Position numbers and translations under genes: made by a program
The notes under the pieces: model-generated
What the model was told of the DNA's origin: nothing
Database searches by the model: none
What the model saw: only the letters and a program-made list of their open reading frames with translations
In this document: positions 1-8,967 of the stretch, in pieces
How the letters are laid out: every line of letters starts with the position of its first letter
How positions within the stretch are numbered: the first letter of the stretch is position 1
Assembly (NCBI RefSeq): GCF_002217795.2
Contig: NZ_AP018823.1
Span: 1,736,001 to 1,800,000, forward strand
Reading direction: 5' to 3'
Source: Aquitalea magnusonii
Lineage (GTDB): Bacteria > Pseudomonadota > Gammaproteobacteria > Burkholderiales > Chromobacteriaceae
DNA: 64,000 nucleotides

Positions 1-940
1 GTTTGCCTTGCCAGTGTTCCAGCAGCGCCAGCAGCGGTTTTTCGCCATCGTCCAGCGTGATGAAGTCGAAATAATCGAACACCCGTGGTTCTTTCAGCTC
101 GCGCAGCTCGGTATTGACGAAGCCGCCGCCCAGCACGGTGCGGATGGCCGGCCAGCGCGCCTTGATGGTCTGGGCGATGCGGAAGGCTGCATACACCGAA
201 CCGGGGAAGGGTACCGACAGCAGCACGATGTCCGGCTGATGCCGGGCAATGGCTTCTTCCACCAGCTGTTGCAGGGTGTCGTCCACCAGCGTGGGTTTGC
301 CGGCCAGGGCGCGGGCCAGCGGCTCGAAGGTGGGCTGGCTCATGGCCAGTGATTCGGCATAGCGCACGAATTCAAAACGCTCATCCACCGCCTCGCGCAG
401 CACGTCGGCAATGTCATTCAGGTAGAGCGTGGCCAGATGGCGGGCGCGGTCCTGCTGACCCAGTGCGCCAAAGGCCCAGGCCAGCGGGTCGCCGCCATAG
501 GGGTCGTCCGGGTCCACATACACTTCCAGCGCGGCAAAGCGCTCGCCTTCCGGCAGGAAATTGCGGCCGCAGATGCGATGCGCCACGGTGGAGTCACGCC
601 CTTGCAAAAAGGCAATGACCGGGCCGATGGTGGCCAGGTAGCGCTCAAACTGGCCGACAAAGCTGTGTAGTTGCGCACTGCGTTTTTTCGGTGGGATGGC
701 GTCAAGCTGCTGGCGTACCGCCTGCAGGCCGCTTACCGAAAACAGTCGCAATACCAGTTGCAAGGCCAGGTCTTCCTGAAAGGCCGTGACCTGGCGCGAG
801 CGCAGAAAGCCGGTGATATAGGCGGTGGACGGGTAGGGCGTGTTCAACTGCGTCATCGGCGGGATGAGTGATAGCACGCGTGGCGACGCATTGGCGGTGG
901 ACGTCTGCATGGGGGTGGTATTCAACTGCATGGCTTTCAT
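1..940 (-). CDS. B12-binding radical SAM protein, 5' part only (gene runs off the left edge)
   Basis: The minus-strand reading frame from 940 down to base 1 gives 313 codons without a stop. The N-terminus has LSLIPPMTQLNTPYPSTAY, the usual opening of long B12-binding radical SAM proteins. Residues about 225-290 form a cobalamin-binding-type Rossmann domain (PDIVLLSVPFPGS, then TVLGGGFVN and FITLDDGE). The radical SAM CxxxCxxC motif should lie further along and is outside the window, so it cannot be checked. The substrate is unknown; the family carries out methylations and other radical rearrangements. The ATG at 940 has only a weak ribosome site, and in-frame ATGs at 931 and 910 are alternatives. 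The thioredoxin-like gene ends 52 bases upstream on the same strand and may be co-transcribed. Confidence 0.85.
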   Translation of the reverse strand, partial: MKAMQLNTTPMQTSTANASPRVLSLIPPMTQLNTPYPSTAYITGFLRSRQVTAFQEDLALQLVLRLFSVSGLQAVRQQLDAIPPKKRSAQLHSFVGQFERYLATIGPVIAFLQGRDSTVAHRICGRNFLPEGERFAALEVYVDPDDPYGGDPLAWAFGALGQQDRARHLATLYLNDIADVLREAVDERFEFVRYAESLAMSQPTFEPLARALAGKPTLVDDTLQQLVEEAIARHQPDIVLLSVPFPGSVYAAFRIAQTIKARWPAIRTVLGGGFVNTELRELKEPRVFDYFDFITLDDGEKPLLALLEHWQGK

Positions 941-992
941 TGATTGCTGCGGCCCGCCGGAGCGATAACGGCTTAGCGGCGACGGACGGTAT

Positions 993-1340
993 TCAGGATG
1001 TGCGTGCTGCGGCAGGCAGACCGGCCAGGAATTGTTCGACCGCCTGCTGGCTGTCGGGCCGTACCAGCCGGGCCATTTCCTGCCCGTCTTGCAACAGCAG
1101 CAGCGTGGGCCACAGCTTGACCCTGAAGCTGCGTCCCAGCCTGCGGCCTTTGCCGTCCTCTATCTTAAGGTGCGGCAAGTCGGGGTGCTGCTGCATGGCG
1201 CTGGCCAGCAAAGGCTGTACTACCTGGCAATGCGCGCACCAGGGCGCACCGAATTCCAGCAGCAGCCTGCCGGGCGTGGCCTGCAATTGTTCGGCAGACG
1301 GATCCTGATCCTGCGGGGTGAAGCTGCTGCAAAAGGCCAT
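993..1340 (-). CDS. thioredoxin-like protein
   Basis: A 115-residue single-domain thioredoxin fold. The active site is WCAHC (residues about 34-38), with a cis-proline segment WPTLLLLQDG further on. It has no signal peptide, so it is probably cytoplasmic. WCAHC differs from the WCGPC of housekeeping thioredoxins, so a specialised dithiol-disulfide partner is likely. I chose the ATG at 1340 because AGGAG lies just upstream with good spacing; the longer frame beginning at 1379 adds 13 unlikely residues. It ends 52 bases before the B12-binding radical SAM gene and could supply reducing power to it, which is inference from position only. Confidence 0.85.
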   Translation of the reverse strand: MAFCSSFTPQDQDPSAEQLQATPGRLLLEFGAPWCAHCQVVQPLLASAMQQHPDLPHLKIEDGKGRRLGRSFRVKLWPTLLLLQDGQEMARLVRPDSQQAVEQFLAGLPAAARTS

Positions 1341-1445
1341 GATGGGCTCCTGTCGGCAAAGGCAGCAGGAGGATAACATTCTTGCGCGTAAACGGCCCGG
1401 CTTCCTTGTGCCGGAAGGCGGGCCGGTTGCAGTGGCGAGACAGGC

Positions 1446-2603
1446 TTAGCAATTGACCAACTGGGCTGCCAGACGTGACAGGAAGGCATCGCAGGCAGCC
1501 AGTTGCTCCAGCGCCAGCCATTCGTCCGGCTGATGTGCCTGGGCGATATCGCCAGGACCGCATACCACGGTGGGAATGCCGCAGCGCTCGGCAAACAGCC
1601 CGCCTTCGGTGCCAAAGGCAATCTTGCGTGGCGGGGTGTGGTCGCCTAGCAAGCCCTGCACAAAGCGCACGACGTGGGCGTCTGGCGGGGTGAGCAGGCC
1701 CGGATAGCTGGTTTTTTCGCTGAAATCAAAGCCGCAGGCGGGGTCGACCGCCTGCATTTCCGGCTGCAACACCTGCAGGGCATGGTTGCGAATGGCGTCC
1801 AGCAGGCTTTGCGGCGGGTCTTCCGGCAAGTGGCGGATTTCAAAGTCGAACTGGCAGTGCGCGGGGATGATGTTCAGCGCGGTGCCGCCTTGCATGGTGC
1901 CGACGTGCAGCGTGCTGTAAGGCACTTCATACAAGGGATCGAACGGGCCGTGCTGGCGTCGCTGCCGCGCCAGACTGCGGATGTAGCTCACCAGTTCGGC
2001 GGCGTATTCCACCGCATTCACCCCGGCAGTCGGATTGCTGGAATGGCCTTCGTGCCCCCGCGCCGTCACCCGCCAGGCGGTCTTGCCCTTGTGGGCGGCC
2101 ACCAGTTTCATCTGTGTCGGTTCGCCAATGATGCCCATGGCGGGTAGTACCGGCAGCCCGCCCAGCACTTCCAGCAGGCGGCGCACGCCGATGCAGCCGA
2201 TTTCCTCGTCATAGGTGAAAGCCAGATGTACCGGAGTATGCAACTGGCTTTGCGCCAGGCGCGGTACCAGTGCCAACACGCTGGCCAGAAAGCCTTTCAT
2301 GTCGGCACTGCCACGGCCATAAGCCCGCTTGTCACGGATATCCAACTGGAAAGGGTCGCTGTGCCATGTCTGACCATCTACCGGCACCACATCGGTGTGT
2401 CCGGCCAGCATCACGCCGGGGCGGTCGGTGGGGCCGATGGTGGCGTACAGATTGGCCTTGCTCCCGTCTTCGTTTTCCACGATGCAGCTATCTATGCCAT
2501 AGCCTGCCAGATAGGTGCGGACAAAACTGATCAATTGCAGATTGCTCAGCCGGCTGGTGGTATCAAAGCCGATCAGCGTGTTGAGCAGGGTAAGCGATTC
2601 CAT
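1446..2603 (-). CDS. argE: acetylornithine deacetylase
   Basis: A 385-residue M20-family zinc peptidase matching ArgE in length and motifs. It hydrolyses N-acetylornithine to ornithine and acetate in arginine synthesis. Visible metal-site motifs include AGHTDVVPVDG (about 78-88), the GRGSADMKG segment (about 110-118), the catalytic YDEEIGCIG (about 140-148) and the C-terminal FGTEGGLF. I placed the start at the ATG at 2603; the frame is open further to 2681, but those residues are not family-like. It is transcribed divergently from a LysR regulator across 204 AT-rich bases. DapE-like paralogues share the fold, but the ArgE-type length and the GTEGG block favour ArgE. Confidence 0.9.
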   Translation of the reverse strand: MESLTLLNTLIGFDTTSRLSNLQLISFVRTYLAGYGIDSCIVENEDGSKANLYATIGPTDRPGVMLAGHTDVVPVDGQTWHSDPFQLDIRDKRAYGRGSADMKGFLASVLALVPRLAQSQLHTPVHLAFTYDEEIGCIGVRRLLEVLGGLPVLPAMGIIGEPTQMKLVAAHKGKTAWRVTARGHEGHSSNPTAGVNAVEYAAELVSYIRSLARQRRQHGPFDPLYEVPYSTLHVGTMQGGTALNIIPAHCQFDFEIRHLPEDPPQSLLDAIRNHALQVLQPEMQAVDPACGFDFSEKTSYPGLLTPPDAHVVRFVQGLLGDHTPPRKIAFGTEGGLFAERCGIPTVVCGPGDIAQAHQPDEWLALEQLAACDAFLSRLAAQLVNC

Positions 2604-2807
2604 GGCGTGTATTCCGGTGAGGCGCAGGAGCGGAGGGCGTGTGTGCCAGTGGTCTGGCATTTTACACCCGGTGATTGGCAATAAGCCGCTGGCCGGGCAT
2701 TGTTTTTGCTGTACCTGCCAGGGCGGAGCCGGTTGACAAGGCCAGTGTAGCCAGCCACATTTAATACCAAAAATATTATTATTTTTTTAGTTGGATAGAT
2801 AAAAATT

Positions 2808-3710
2808 ATGCAATACACCCTGCGGCAACTGGCTTACCTGGTGGCAGTGGCCGACCACGGCAGTGTGACTGCGGCAGCCAATGCCCTGTACACCTCGCAG
2901 CCGGGGATTTCCAGCGCCATCGCCCAACTGGAGGAGCAGTTCGGCCTGCAGTTTTTCATTCGCCACCATGCCAAGGGCGTGTCGCTGACGCCCGCCGGGC
3001 AAAGCTTTGTCGCGGTGGCGCGCAACCTGCTGGCGCATGCGGACGACCTCAGCCAGCATGCCAGTGCGCTGAGCCAGTCCTTGCAAGGCACGCTGGCGCT
3101 GGGTTGCTTCACCACCATTGCCCCCTTGTTTCTGCCGCGCCTGCTGGCCGCCATGCGCGAGTCCTACCCCGATATCACGGTGCAGCTGCATGAAGGCGAT
3201 ACCGGCCAGTTGCAGCAGGCACTGCTCAGCGGGCAGACCGAGCTGGCCTTGCTGTACGACCTGGATCTGGCCCCCAGCCTGTACCGGCAGACGCTGCAAA
3301 CCGTCTTGCCTTACGCCGTGCTGCCGGCCAGTCATCCGCTGGCCACGCAAACGGCAGTGTCACTGCATGATCTGGCTGATTTACCCATGGTGTTGCTGGA
3401 TTTGCCACATAGCCGGGAGTATTTCCTGTCGGTATTCCGTCTGCACAATCTGGAAGCACGGGTGCGCCACAAGACGGTGAGTTTTGAACTGGTGCGTGGC
3501 CTGGTGGCGGCAGGCAACGGCTATGCGCTGCTGAACCTGCGCCCGCAAACCCGGCAGTCCTATGCCGGTGATGCCCTGGTGTACCTGCCGATTGTGGAGG
3601 ACGTGCCTGCGCTGAATATCGTGCTGGCCTGGCCGCAAGAGCTGCGCCTGACCCGCCGCGCCGAGGCCTTTGTCTCGCTGTGCGAGCAGAGCATCAGCCG
3701 CTTGGGTTGA
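2808..3710 (+). CDS. LysR-family transcriptional regulator
   Basis: A 300-residue LysR protein. The N-terminal winged helix-turn-helix is clear (LRQLAYLVAVADHGSVTAAA, then SQPGISSAIAQLEEQFG at residues about 31-47), followed by a periplasmic-binding-like effector domain. It lies between divergent argE and a co-directional PotD/PotF-type binding protein that starts 128 bases downstream. Control of that binding protein is the simplest guess. Upstream, a very AT-rich stretch (about 2760-2800) would suit its own promoter. The ligand is unknown. Confidence 0.9.
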   Translation: MQYTLRQLAYLVAVADHGSVTAAANALYTSQPGISSAIAQLEEQFGLQFFIRHHAKGVSLTPAGQSFVAVARNLLAHADDLSQHASALSQSLQGTLALGCFTTIAPLFLPRLLAAMRESYPDITVQLHEGDTGQLQQALLSGQTELALLYDLDLAPSLYRQTLQTVLPYAVLPASHPLATQTAVSLHDLADLPMVLLDLPHSREYFLSVFRLHNLEARVRHKTVSFELVRGLVAAGNGYALLNLRPQTRQSYAGDALVYLPIVEDVPALNIVLAWPQELRLTRRAEAFVSLCEQSISRLG

Positions 3711-3744
3711 GCGCGGGTTTGGTGCATCGCAAAAACCGATGCAG

Positions 3745-3773
3745 TTGACAAGGTAAAGCTATTTTACCAATAC
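3745..3773 (+). promoter_or_regulatory. candidate promoter and operator ahead of the polyamine-type binding protein
   Basis: A consensus -35 hexamer TTGACA (3745-3750) is followed by an inverted repeat GGTAAA-N5-TTTACC (3752-3768), which fills the spacer and would overlap a weak -10 region. The position suits a LysR or other repressor acting on the binding-protein gene that starts at 3839. The -10 match is poor, so this is only a candidate. Confidence 0.35.
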
Positions 3774-3838
3774 CCCGGCCTGTCCCTACAGTGTGCTTGC
3801 AGCCGCCCACCTGGCTGCGTCTCCTGTAAGGATTTGCC

Positions 3839-4882
3839 ATGCCCACATTCAAGCATTGTCGTGTTGCAGCCGTACTGGGCTGCGTATTGCTGAGCGCTGC
3901 CGCCCAGGCTGCCGAACTGACCGTGGTGTCGTTTGGTGGTGCCAACAAGGAAGCCCAGCAAAAAGCCTACTACCAGCCCTTTGCCGCCAGCAGCGGCATC
4001 AAGGTGGTGAGTGGCGATTACAACGGTGAAATGGCACGGGTGCGTGCCATGGTAGACAGCAAGCGGGTGAGCTGGGACGTGCTGGACGTCGAATCGCCAG
4101 ACCTGCTGCGCGGCTGTGACGAAGGCATGTTCGAAAAGCTGGACTACCGCCGCATCATCAAGCCGGCCGAACTGCTGCCCGGTGCCGCCCAGACCTGCGG
4201 CATGGCAGCCTACGCCTGGAGCACGGTGCTGGCCTATAACAGCGACAAGCTGAAGACCGCCCCGCGTTCCTGGGCCGATTTCTGGGACGTGAAGAAATAC
4301 CCCGGCAAGCGCGCCTTGCGCAAAGGGGCCAAGTACACGCTGGAAATTGCCCTGATGGCAGACGGGGTGGCAGCGCATGATGTGTACAAGGTGCTTAATA
4401 CCCCGGCGGGTTTGAATCGTGCCTTTGCCAAGCTGGACCAGCTCAAGCCCTATATCCAGTGGTGGGAAGCCGGTGCCCAGCCCGCGCAATATCTGGCCGC
4501 TGGCGATGTGGTGATGAGTTCGGCCTATAACGGCCGCATCAGCGCGGCGCAGAAGGAAGGCGGCAAACAGCTGCAAATGGTGTGGAACGGCAATATCTAC
4601 GATTACGACTACTGGACCATTCCCAAGGGCAGTCCCAATCTGGATGCCGCTTACAAGTTTCTGGCCTTTGTCAGCCAGCCAGGAGCACAGGCCGAATACG
4701 TGAAGGGCATCAGCTACGGGGTGAGTCACCGCAAGGCCCCCGCGCTGATCGACAAGGGCATACTGGGCAATCTGCCCACGGCTCCGCAAAACCTGAAGCA
4801 GGGCGTGGCGATTGACAGCAGCTTCTGGGTGGATCACGGCGAAAACCTGGAGCAGCGCTTCAACGCCTGGGCGGCGCGCTAA
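3839..4882 (+). CDS. periplasmic polyamine-type ABC transporter substrate-binding protein
   Basis: A 347-residue PotD/PotF-family solute-binding protein. It has a signal peptide (residues 1-24, cleavage near AQAAE) and the mature opening LTVVSFGGANKEAQQKAYY typical of this cluster. WDVLDVESPDL and the AYAWSTVLAYN region are the usual ligand-pocket segments. It would bind spermidine, putrescine or a related amine in the periplasm. No ABC permease or ATPase gene is next to it, so it is an orphan or works with a transporter elsewhere. A LysR gene precedes it. The same window holds a PuuB-like oxidase and an acetylpolyamine-type deacetylase, which fits a polyamine reading. Confidence 0.87.
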   Translation: MPTFKHCRVAAVLGCVLLSAAAQAAELTVVSFGGANKEAQQKAYYQPFAASSGIKVVSGDYNGEMARVRAMVDSKRVSWDVLDVESPDLLRGCDEGMFEKLDYRRIIKPAELLPGAAQTCGMAAYAWSTVLAYNSDKLKTAPRSWADFWDVKKYPGKRALRKGAKYTLEIALMADGVAAHDVYKVLNTPAGLNRAFAKLDQLKPYIQWWEAGAQPAQYLAAGDVVMSSAYNGRISAAQKEGGKQLQMVWNGNIYDYDYWTIPKGSPNLDAAYKFLAFVSQPGAQAEYVKGISYGVSHRKAPALIDKGILGNLPTAPQNLKQGVAIDSSFWVDHGENLEQRFNAWAAR

Positions 4883-4975
4883 GCCCAGCGGCCATGGCCG
4901 GGCTGGCGGATGGCCCGGTGCATGGCGAAAATCAGGGCAAGGGGCTTGCCAAATGGCATGACTCGTTTACAATGC

Positions 4976-5150
4976 CACCCGTCATCAGGGAGTAGCCGCC
5001 CTCCGAATGCGAGAGGGACGTGTGTCAACAGACTTGCCGGTTCCGGCATGGCACACGTGGTCCGAGACTTGGCGAGACTTTTGACCGTAATGCTCTGCAT
5101 GGCCGGGACGCATTGCGGTCACTCGTTTTCGCGTCCCGGCCATGGAGAAC
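4976..5150 (+). ncRNA. yybP-ykoY manganese riboswitch with expression platform
   Basis: The leader of the GDT1 gene carries the yybP-ykoY signature: TCAGGGAGTAGCC near 4984-4996, GTCAACA near 5043-5049, then GGCGAGACTTTTGACCG closing the aptamer near 5071-5087. This class binds Mn2+ and controls manganese exporters. Two helices in the platform exclude each other: 5082-5093 pairs with 5110-5121 (12 bp with one G-U), and 5098-5111 pairs perfectly with 5131-5144 (14 bp). The second ends on the first G of the GGAG ribosome site at 5144-5147, so it could block translation. There is no T-run, so control is probably translational. Confidence 0.85.
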
Positions 5151-5155
5151 ACTTG

Positions 5156-5743
5156 ATGCAGTCTTTTCTGGTATCCACCGGTGTAGTAGCCCTGGCCGAA
5201 ATCGGCGACAAGACCCAACTGCTTTCCCTGATTCTGGCAGCGCGTTACCGCAAGCCTGTTCCCATCATTCTTGGCATTTTGCTGGCCACGCTGGTCAATC
5301 ATGCCGGTGCCGGTGGCCTGGGAGCCTGGCTGTCCACCGCGCTCAGCCCCAATATCCTCAACTGGACTGTCGTAGCTTCCTTTGCCCTGATGGCCGGCTG
5401 GATTCTGATTCCAGACAAGCTGGATGAGGGTGAAATCGTCATGCCCAAGCGCCAGATGGGCGTATTCGCCACCACCGTGTTTGCCTTTTTCCTGGCGGAA
5501 ATGGGTGACAAGACGCAAGTGGTGACCATTGCGCTGGCAGCGCGCTTTCATGACTTCCTGCCGGTGGTGGCTGGCACCACATTGGGCATGATGCTGGCCA
5601 ACGTGCCGGTGATTTATCTGGGTAGCCGCTTTGCCGACCGCCTGCCCACCAAGGCGGTGCATATTGTTGCTTCGCTGATTTTCGTGGTGCTGGGTGTGCT
5701 GGCTCTGATGAATGCCATCAATGGTAATCCCTTGCTGGGGTGA
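5156..5743 (+). CDS. GDT1/UPF0016 family manganese exporter
   Basis: A 195-residue membrane protein with two homologous halves of three helices each. Each half has the family signature: LAEIGDKTQL (about 13-22) and LAEMGDKTQV (about 113-122), in which the acidic residues bind the cation. Relatives (TMEM165/Gdt1, Vibrio MneA) move Mn2+ or Ca2+; the bacterial ones export Mn2+. The ATG at 5156 follows GGAG (5144-5147) directly after the riboswitch, which supports both the start and the Mn2+ role. The frame is open upstream to 4910, but that would translate the riboswitch and is rejected. Confidence 0.92.
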   Translation: MQSFLVSTGVVALAEIGDKTQLLSLILAARYRKPVPIILGILLATLVNHAGAGGLGAWLSTALSPNILNWTVVASFALMAGWILIPDKLDEGEIVMPKRQMGVFATTVFAFFLAEMGDKTQVVTIALAARFHDFLPVVAGTTLGMMLANVPVIYLGSRFADRLPTKAVHIVASLIFVVLGVLALMNAINGNPLLG

Positions 5744-5761
5744 TCTGCAGTCATGGACATG

Positions 5762-5797
5762 AAAAACGCCACCCGCTTATGCCGTGGTGGCGTTTCT
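5762..5797. terminator. bidirectional terminator between the GDT1 gene and fliD
   Basis: A 10-bp stem AAACGCCACC (5764-5773) and GGTGGCGTTT (5786-5795) has A-rich sequence on the left and a short T-run on the right, so it can stop transcription from both convergent genes. Confidence 0.8.
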
Positions 5798-5818
5798 TAT
5801 GGCAGGTGCCAACCCGGC

Positions 5819-7186
5819 TCAGGCCAGCAGGCCGGCCAGATTGCTGGTGGATTGCTGCATTTGCGCCAGGGTGGCGTTCAGCGTGGTGTATTGCTGCAGA
5901 TAGGATGCGCGCAATGCGTCCAGATTGGTCTGGATTTCCGTCTGATGGCTGGTTTCGTCGGTAATGCTCTGGTTCAGGTCGTTCTGTTTGGTCACGACAA
6001 TGCCGGTCGGCCCCAGCAGATTATTGATGGCGCTGTTGAAACGGTCGGCAAAGCCGGTACTGCTGCTGTTGCCAAACAGATTGGCCACGGCGCTGGGGTT
6101 GCTGGTCAGCGCCTTGTTGAAGGCGGTCTGGTCCAGCGCGAGGGTGCCGTCTTTTTGCAGGGAAATGCCGATCTGCGACAAATAGGCGTAGGAGGTGGCG
6201 GCATTGACGCCAGCCTCTGGTGTCTGTAGCACGCCGGATAGCTGATCCTGGATGGACAGCAGCGAGTCGTCGCCCTTCATGTCGCCGGTAAAGGCGCTGT
6301 TCACCGTGCTGTGTACCTTGTTATAGGCATCGACAAAGCCTTGCAGGCTGCTGGCGATGCCGCTGGTGTCTTGCGTCATGCCGATGCTGACCTGGCCGGC
6401 TTTTTCCAGGGTGACCGAGGCACCGCTGATGACGCCGGTCAGGATATTGCTGCTGGAGGAGACATTGACGCCATTGACCGTGAGCAAGGCGTCGCTGGCA
6501 GCAAACGATTCGCTGGCCGCCGTGCTGCTTTGCTGCAGGCCGGCCAGGGTGTTGCCGCTGGTATTGCCGCTGTCACTGCCGCCGGATGTCACGCTGAAGG
6601 CATTGGCCGAGCCGGAATTGGCCGAGGCAATCACCAGCGAATAATTGCCGTTGTATTGCACGATGGAGGCATTGACCCCGGCATTGGCTGCATTGATGGC
6701 GTCCGAGATGTTCTGCAGGCTTTCGCCGCCGCTGCCACCGTTGTTGAGGTTTACCGTAGTGCTGGTGCCGGCCACGCTGAAGGTGAGCGAGGCGGGCACG
6801 CCGCTGAGGGCCGTGCTGGCGCTGGTGATGGGCTGGCCGCTGCTGTTTTGGTCAAACACCAGTTGGCGTGCCTGGGCCAGTTTGCTGACATTAAGCTGAT
6901 AGGTGCCGGCAATGCCGCCGCTGCTGGTACTGACCGCGGCGATGGTGCTGTCCGAGCTGCTGGCCTTGTAGGTTTGCAGAAAGGCTCCGGATGACAGGCT
7001 GCTGACTGATGTCTGCAAGGCGGACAGGGCGGAACTGATCTGGCCCATGTCGCTGAGGTCTGTCTTGTAGGTGGCAACCTTGTTCTGGCTGTCGGTGAGC
7101 GGCTGTTGCTCTACGGACATCAGTTGGCTGACGATGGACTGTACATCCAGCGGGCCGGCGGTGGTGGTGATGGATGCTGAACTCAT
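5819..7186 (-). CDS. fliD: flagellar hook-associated protein 2 (filament cap), paralogue 1
   Basis: A 455-residue FliD. The N-terminal D0 segment (GPLDVQSIVSQLMSVEQQPL, residues 11-30) and a C-terminal coiled coil (QNDLNQSITDETSHQTEIQ and the LRASYLQQYTTLNATLAQMQ helix) flank a Ser/Thr/Gly-rich variable middle. FliD caps the flagellar filament and guides flagellin folding. It is exported by the flagellar type III system, so it lacks a signal peptide, and it has no Cys. AGGAGAACAGC precedes the ATG at 7186. It lies 157 bases downstream of a second fliD copy on the same strand. No fliS or fliC is adjacent. Confidence 0.92.
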   Translation of the reverse strand: MSSASITTTAGPLDVQSIVSQLMSVEQQPLTDSQNKVATYKTDLSDMGQISSALSALQTSVSSLSSGAFLQTYKASSSDSTIAAVSTSSGGIAGTYQLNVSKLAQARQLVFDQNSSGQPITSASTALSGVPASLTFSVAGTSTTVNLNNGGSGGESLQNISDAINAANAGVNASIVQYNGNYSLVIASANSGSANAFSVTSGGSDSGNTSGNTLAGLQQSSTAASESFAASDALLTVNGVNVSSSSNILTGVISGASVTLEKAGQVSIGMTQDTSGIASSLQGFVDAYNKVHSTVNSAFTGDMKGDDSLLSIQDQLSGVLQTPEAGVNAATSYAYLSQIGISLQKDGTLALDQTAFNKALTSNPSAVANLFGNSSSTGFADRFNSAINNLLGPTGIVVTKQNDLNQSITDETSHQTEIQTNLDALRASYLQQYTTLNATLAQMQQSTSNLAGLLA

Positions 7187-7343
7187 GCTGTTCTCCTTGC
7201 TGTCTGCGGGAGGGCAGACGCGCCCTGACAGGCTCTGCCTGCATTATCGGGCGGAACAAGGAGCAGCTTGATGGCAAAGCCTGGTTAAAAGATGTTGCCA
7301 ACTGTTAAGGTTGTCACGAATTGTCAAACAGGCGGCTGGCGAC

Positions 7344-8777
7344 TCAGCTAGAACCGGAAGCAGAGGACGAGCCGCTTGAGCTGACACCAGCCATCAGGCC
7401 GGACAGATTGCTGGTGGATTGCTGCATCTTGGCCAGCGTGGCATTCAGCGTGGTGTACTGGCGCAGGTAGTTGGCCTGCTTGTCGCTCATCTTGGTTTGC
7501 AACTGGTTCTGATGGGTGGTCTCATCCGTTACGTTCTGGTTCAGATCATGTTGCTTGGTCACGACGATCCCCGCAGGTCCGAGCAGATTGTTGATAGTGG
7601 CGCTAAAGCGGTCGGCAAAACCGGTATTGCTGCTGTTGCCAAACAGATTGCTCACTGCAGCGGGTTTGCTGCTGAGCGCCTTGTTGAAAGTGGTTTGATC
7701 CAGCGAAAGGGTGCCGTCTTTCTGGATGGCAATGCCCACCTGGGACAGATAGGCATAGGAGCTGACCGGGTCGGCAGCGCTGACCGGGGTTTGCAGCACC
7801 GCGCTTAGCTGGTTGCGGATGGAGGTGAGTGCCGCATCGCCCTTCATGCTGCCGCCCGCTGCATTGTCCAGCGCGCTCTGTACCTTGTTGTAGGCATCGA
7901 CAAAGCCCTGCAGCTTGCTGGCAATGCTGCTGTTGTCCTGTGTCAGGGTAATGGAGGCTGTGCCGGTTTTCTGCAGCCCGAGGGTGACGCCGCCAATCAC
8001 ATCGCTGACGGTATTGCTGCTGGAAGATACGTACACGCCATTGACGGTGAGCGAGGCGTCGCTGGCGTCGTTGGATTCGCTGATGGCGGTATCACTTTGT
8101 TGCAGCCCGGCCAGGGTGTTGGCGCTGTTTGCACTCAGGCTGCTGTCGGTGCCGCCGGCGCTGATGCTGAAGGCATTGTCCGAACCTGCTTCAGCCGAGG
8201 CCAGCACCAGCGAGTAGCTGCCCTTGTATTGCACGATGGAGGCATTGACGCCGGCACCGGCGGCATTGATCTTGTCGGCGATGTCTTGCAGGGTGACGTT
8301 GGCTGGTGTTGTGGTGGTGCTGCTTGCCGGCTCGCGCAGTTGCACGGTGGTGCTGTTGCCTGCCACCTCAAGCGTCAGTGCATCCGGCACATTGCTCAGT
8401 GCCGTGCTGGTACTGCTGATGGCCTGGCCGTCGGAGGTGGTGTCGAAAACCAGTTGGCGCGGTTTGGCCAGTTCTTCCACTTCCAGTTGGTAGTTGCCGG
8501 CGATGCCGCTGCCATTGGTGTCCACCGTGGCAACCGTGGTGTCCGAGCTGCTGGCTTTCAGGGTGTGCAGGAAGTTGCCCGATGCCAGACCGCTGACCGA
8601 GGTTTGCAGGCCGGACAGGGCGGAGCTGACCTGGCCGATATCACTGAGTTTGCTGTTAAAGCTTTTCAGCTTGCTCTGACTGGCGGTGAGCGGTTGTTTT
8701 TCCACCGTCATCAGCTGGCTGACAATATTCTGTACGTCTAGCGGACCCGCCGAGGTGGTAATGGATGCGCTGCTCAT
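7344..8777 (-). CDS. fliD: flagellar hook-associated protein 2 (filament cap), paralogue 2
   Basis: A 477-residue FliD closely related to the copy downstream. The first 35 residues are nearly identical, and the C-terminal coiled coil (LRQYTTLNATLAKMQQSTSNL) is shared. The central domain differs and includes an insert (about 150-160) and a Ser/Gly-rich tail of about 14 residues that the other copy lacks. Its role is the same: capping the filament tip. The two genes probably arose by tandem duplication. Spacing of 157 bases with no clear terminator allows co-transcription, although the downstream copy has its own strong ribosome site. The ATG at 8777 has a weak site. Confidence 0.92.
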   Translation of the reverse strand: MSSASITTSAGPLDVQNIVSQLMTVEKQPLTASQSKLKSFNSKLSDIGQVSSALSGLQTSVSGLASGNFLHTLKASSSDTTVATVDTNGSGIAGNYQLEVEELAKPRQLVFDTTSDGQAISSTSTALSNVPDALTLEVAGNSTTVQLREPASSTTTTPANVTLQDIADKINAAGAGVNASIVQYKGSYSLVLASAEAGSDNAFSISAGGTDSSLSANSANTLAGLQQSDTAISESNDASDASLTVNGVYVSSSSNTVSDVIGGVTLGLQKTGTASITLTQDNSSIASKLQGFVDAYNKVQSALDNAAGGSMKGDAALTSIRNQLSAVLQTPVSAADPVSSYAYLSQVGIAIQKDGTLSLDQTTFNKALSSKPAAVSNLFGNSSNTGFADRFSATINNLLGPAGIVVTKQHDLNQNVTDETTHQNQLQTKMSDKQANYLRQYTTLNATLAKMQQSTSNLSGLMAGVSSSGSSSASGSS

Positions 8778-8967
8778 CTGGTCTGTGCTTGCCTTGTACG
8801 TGGTGGCATGACGGACACATGCCTCTGTGCAAGATTATCTCCGAGTGTGTCGCTGGCGGGATGGGCAAGACAGGTCAAAAAATGTTTGCTTATGCAAACA
8901 AGGTAAAGAAGTGTAATGACCGGCTGGATGGTCGCCGTTTGGTCGGGGTGATACAGATGAAGGACGG

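Noticed and set aside
3764..4837. Open frame of 357 codons on the minus strand
   Set aside because: It is antisense to the polyamine-type binding protein, which has a signal peptide and family motifs; the mirror product has neither.
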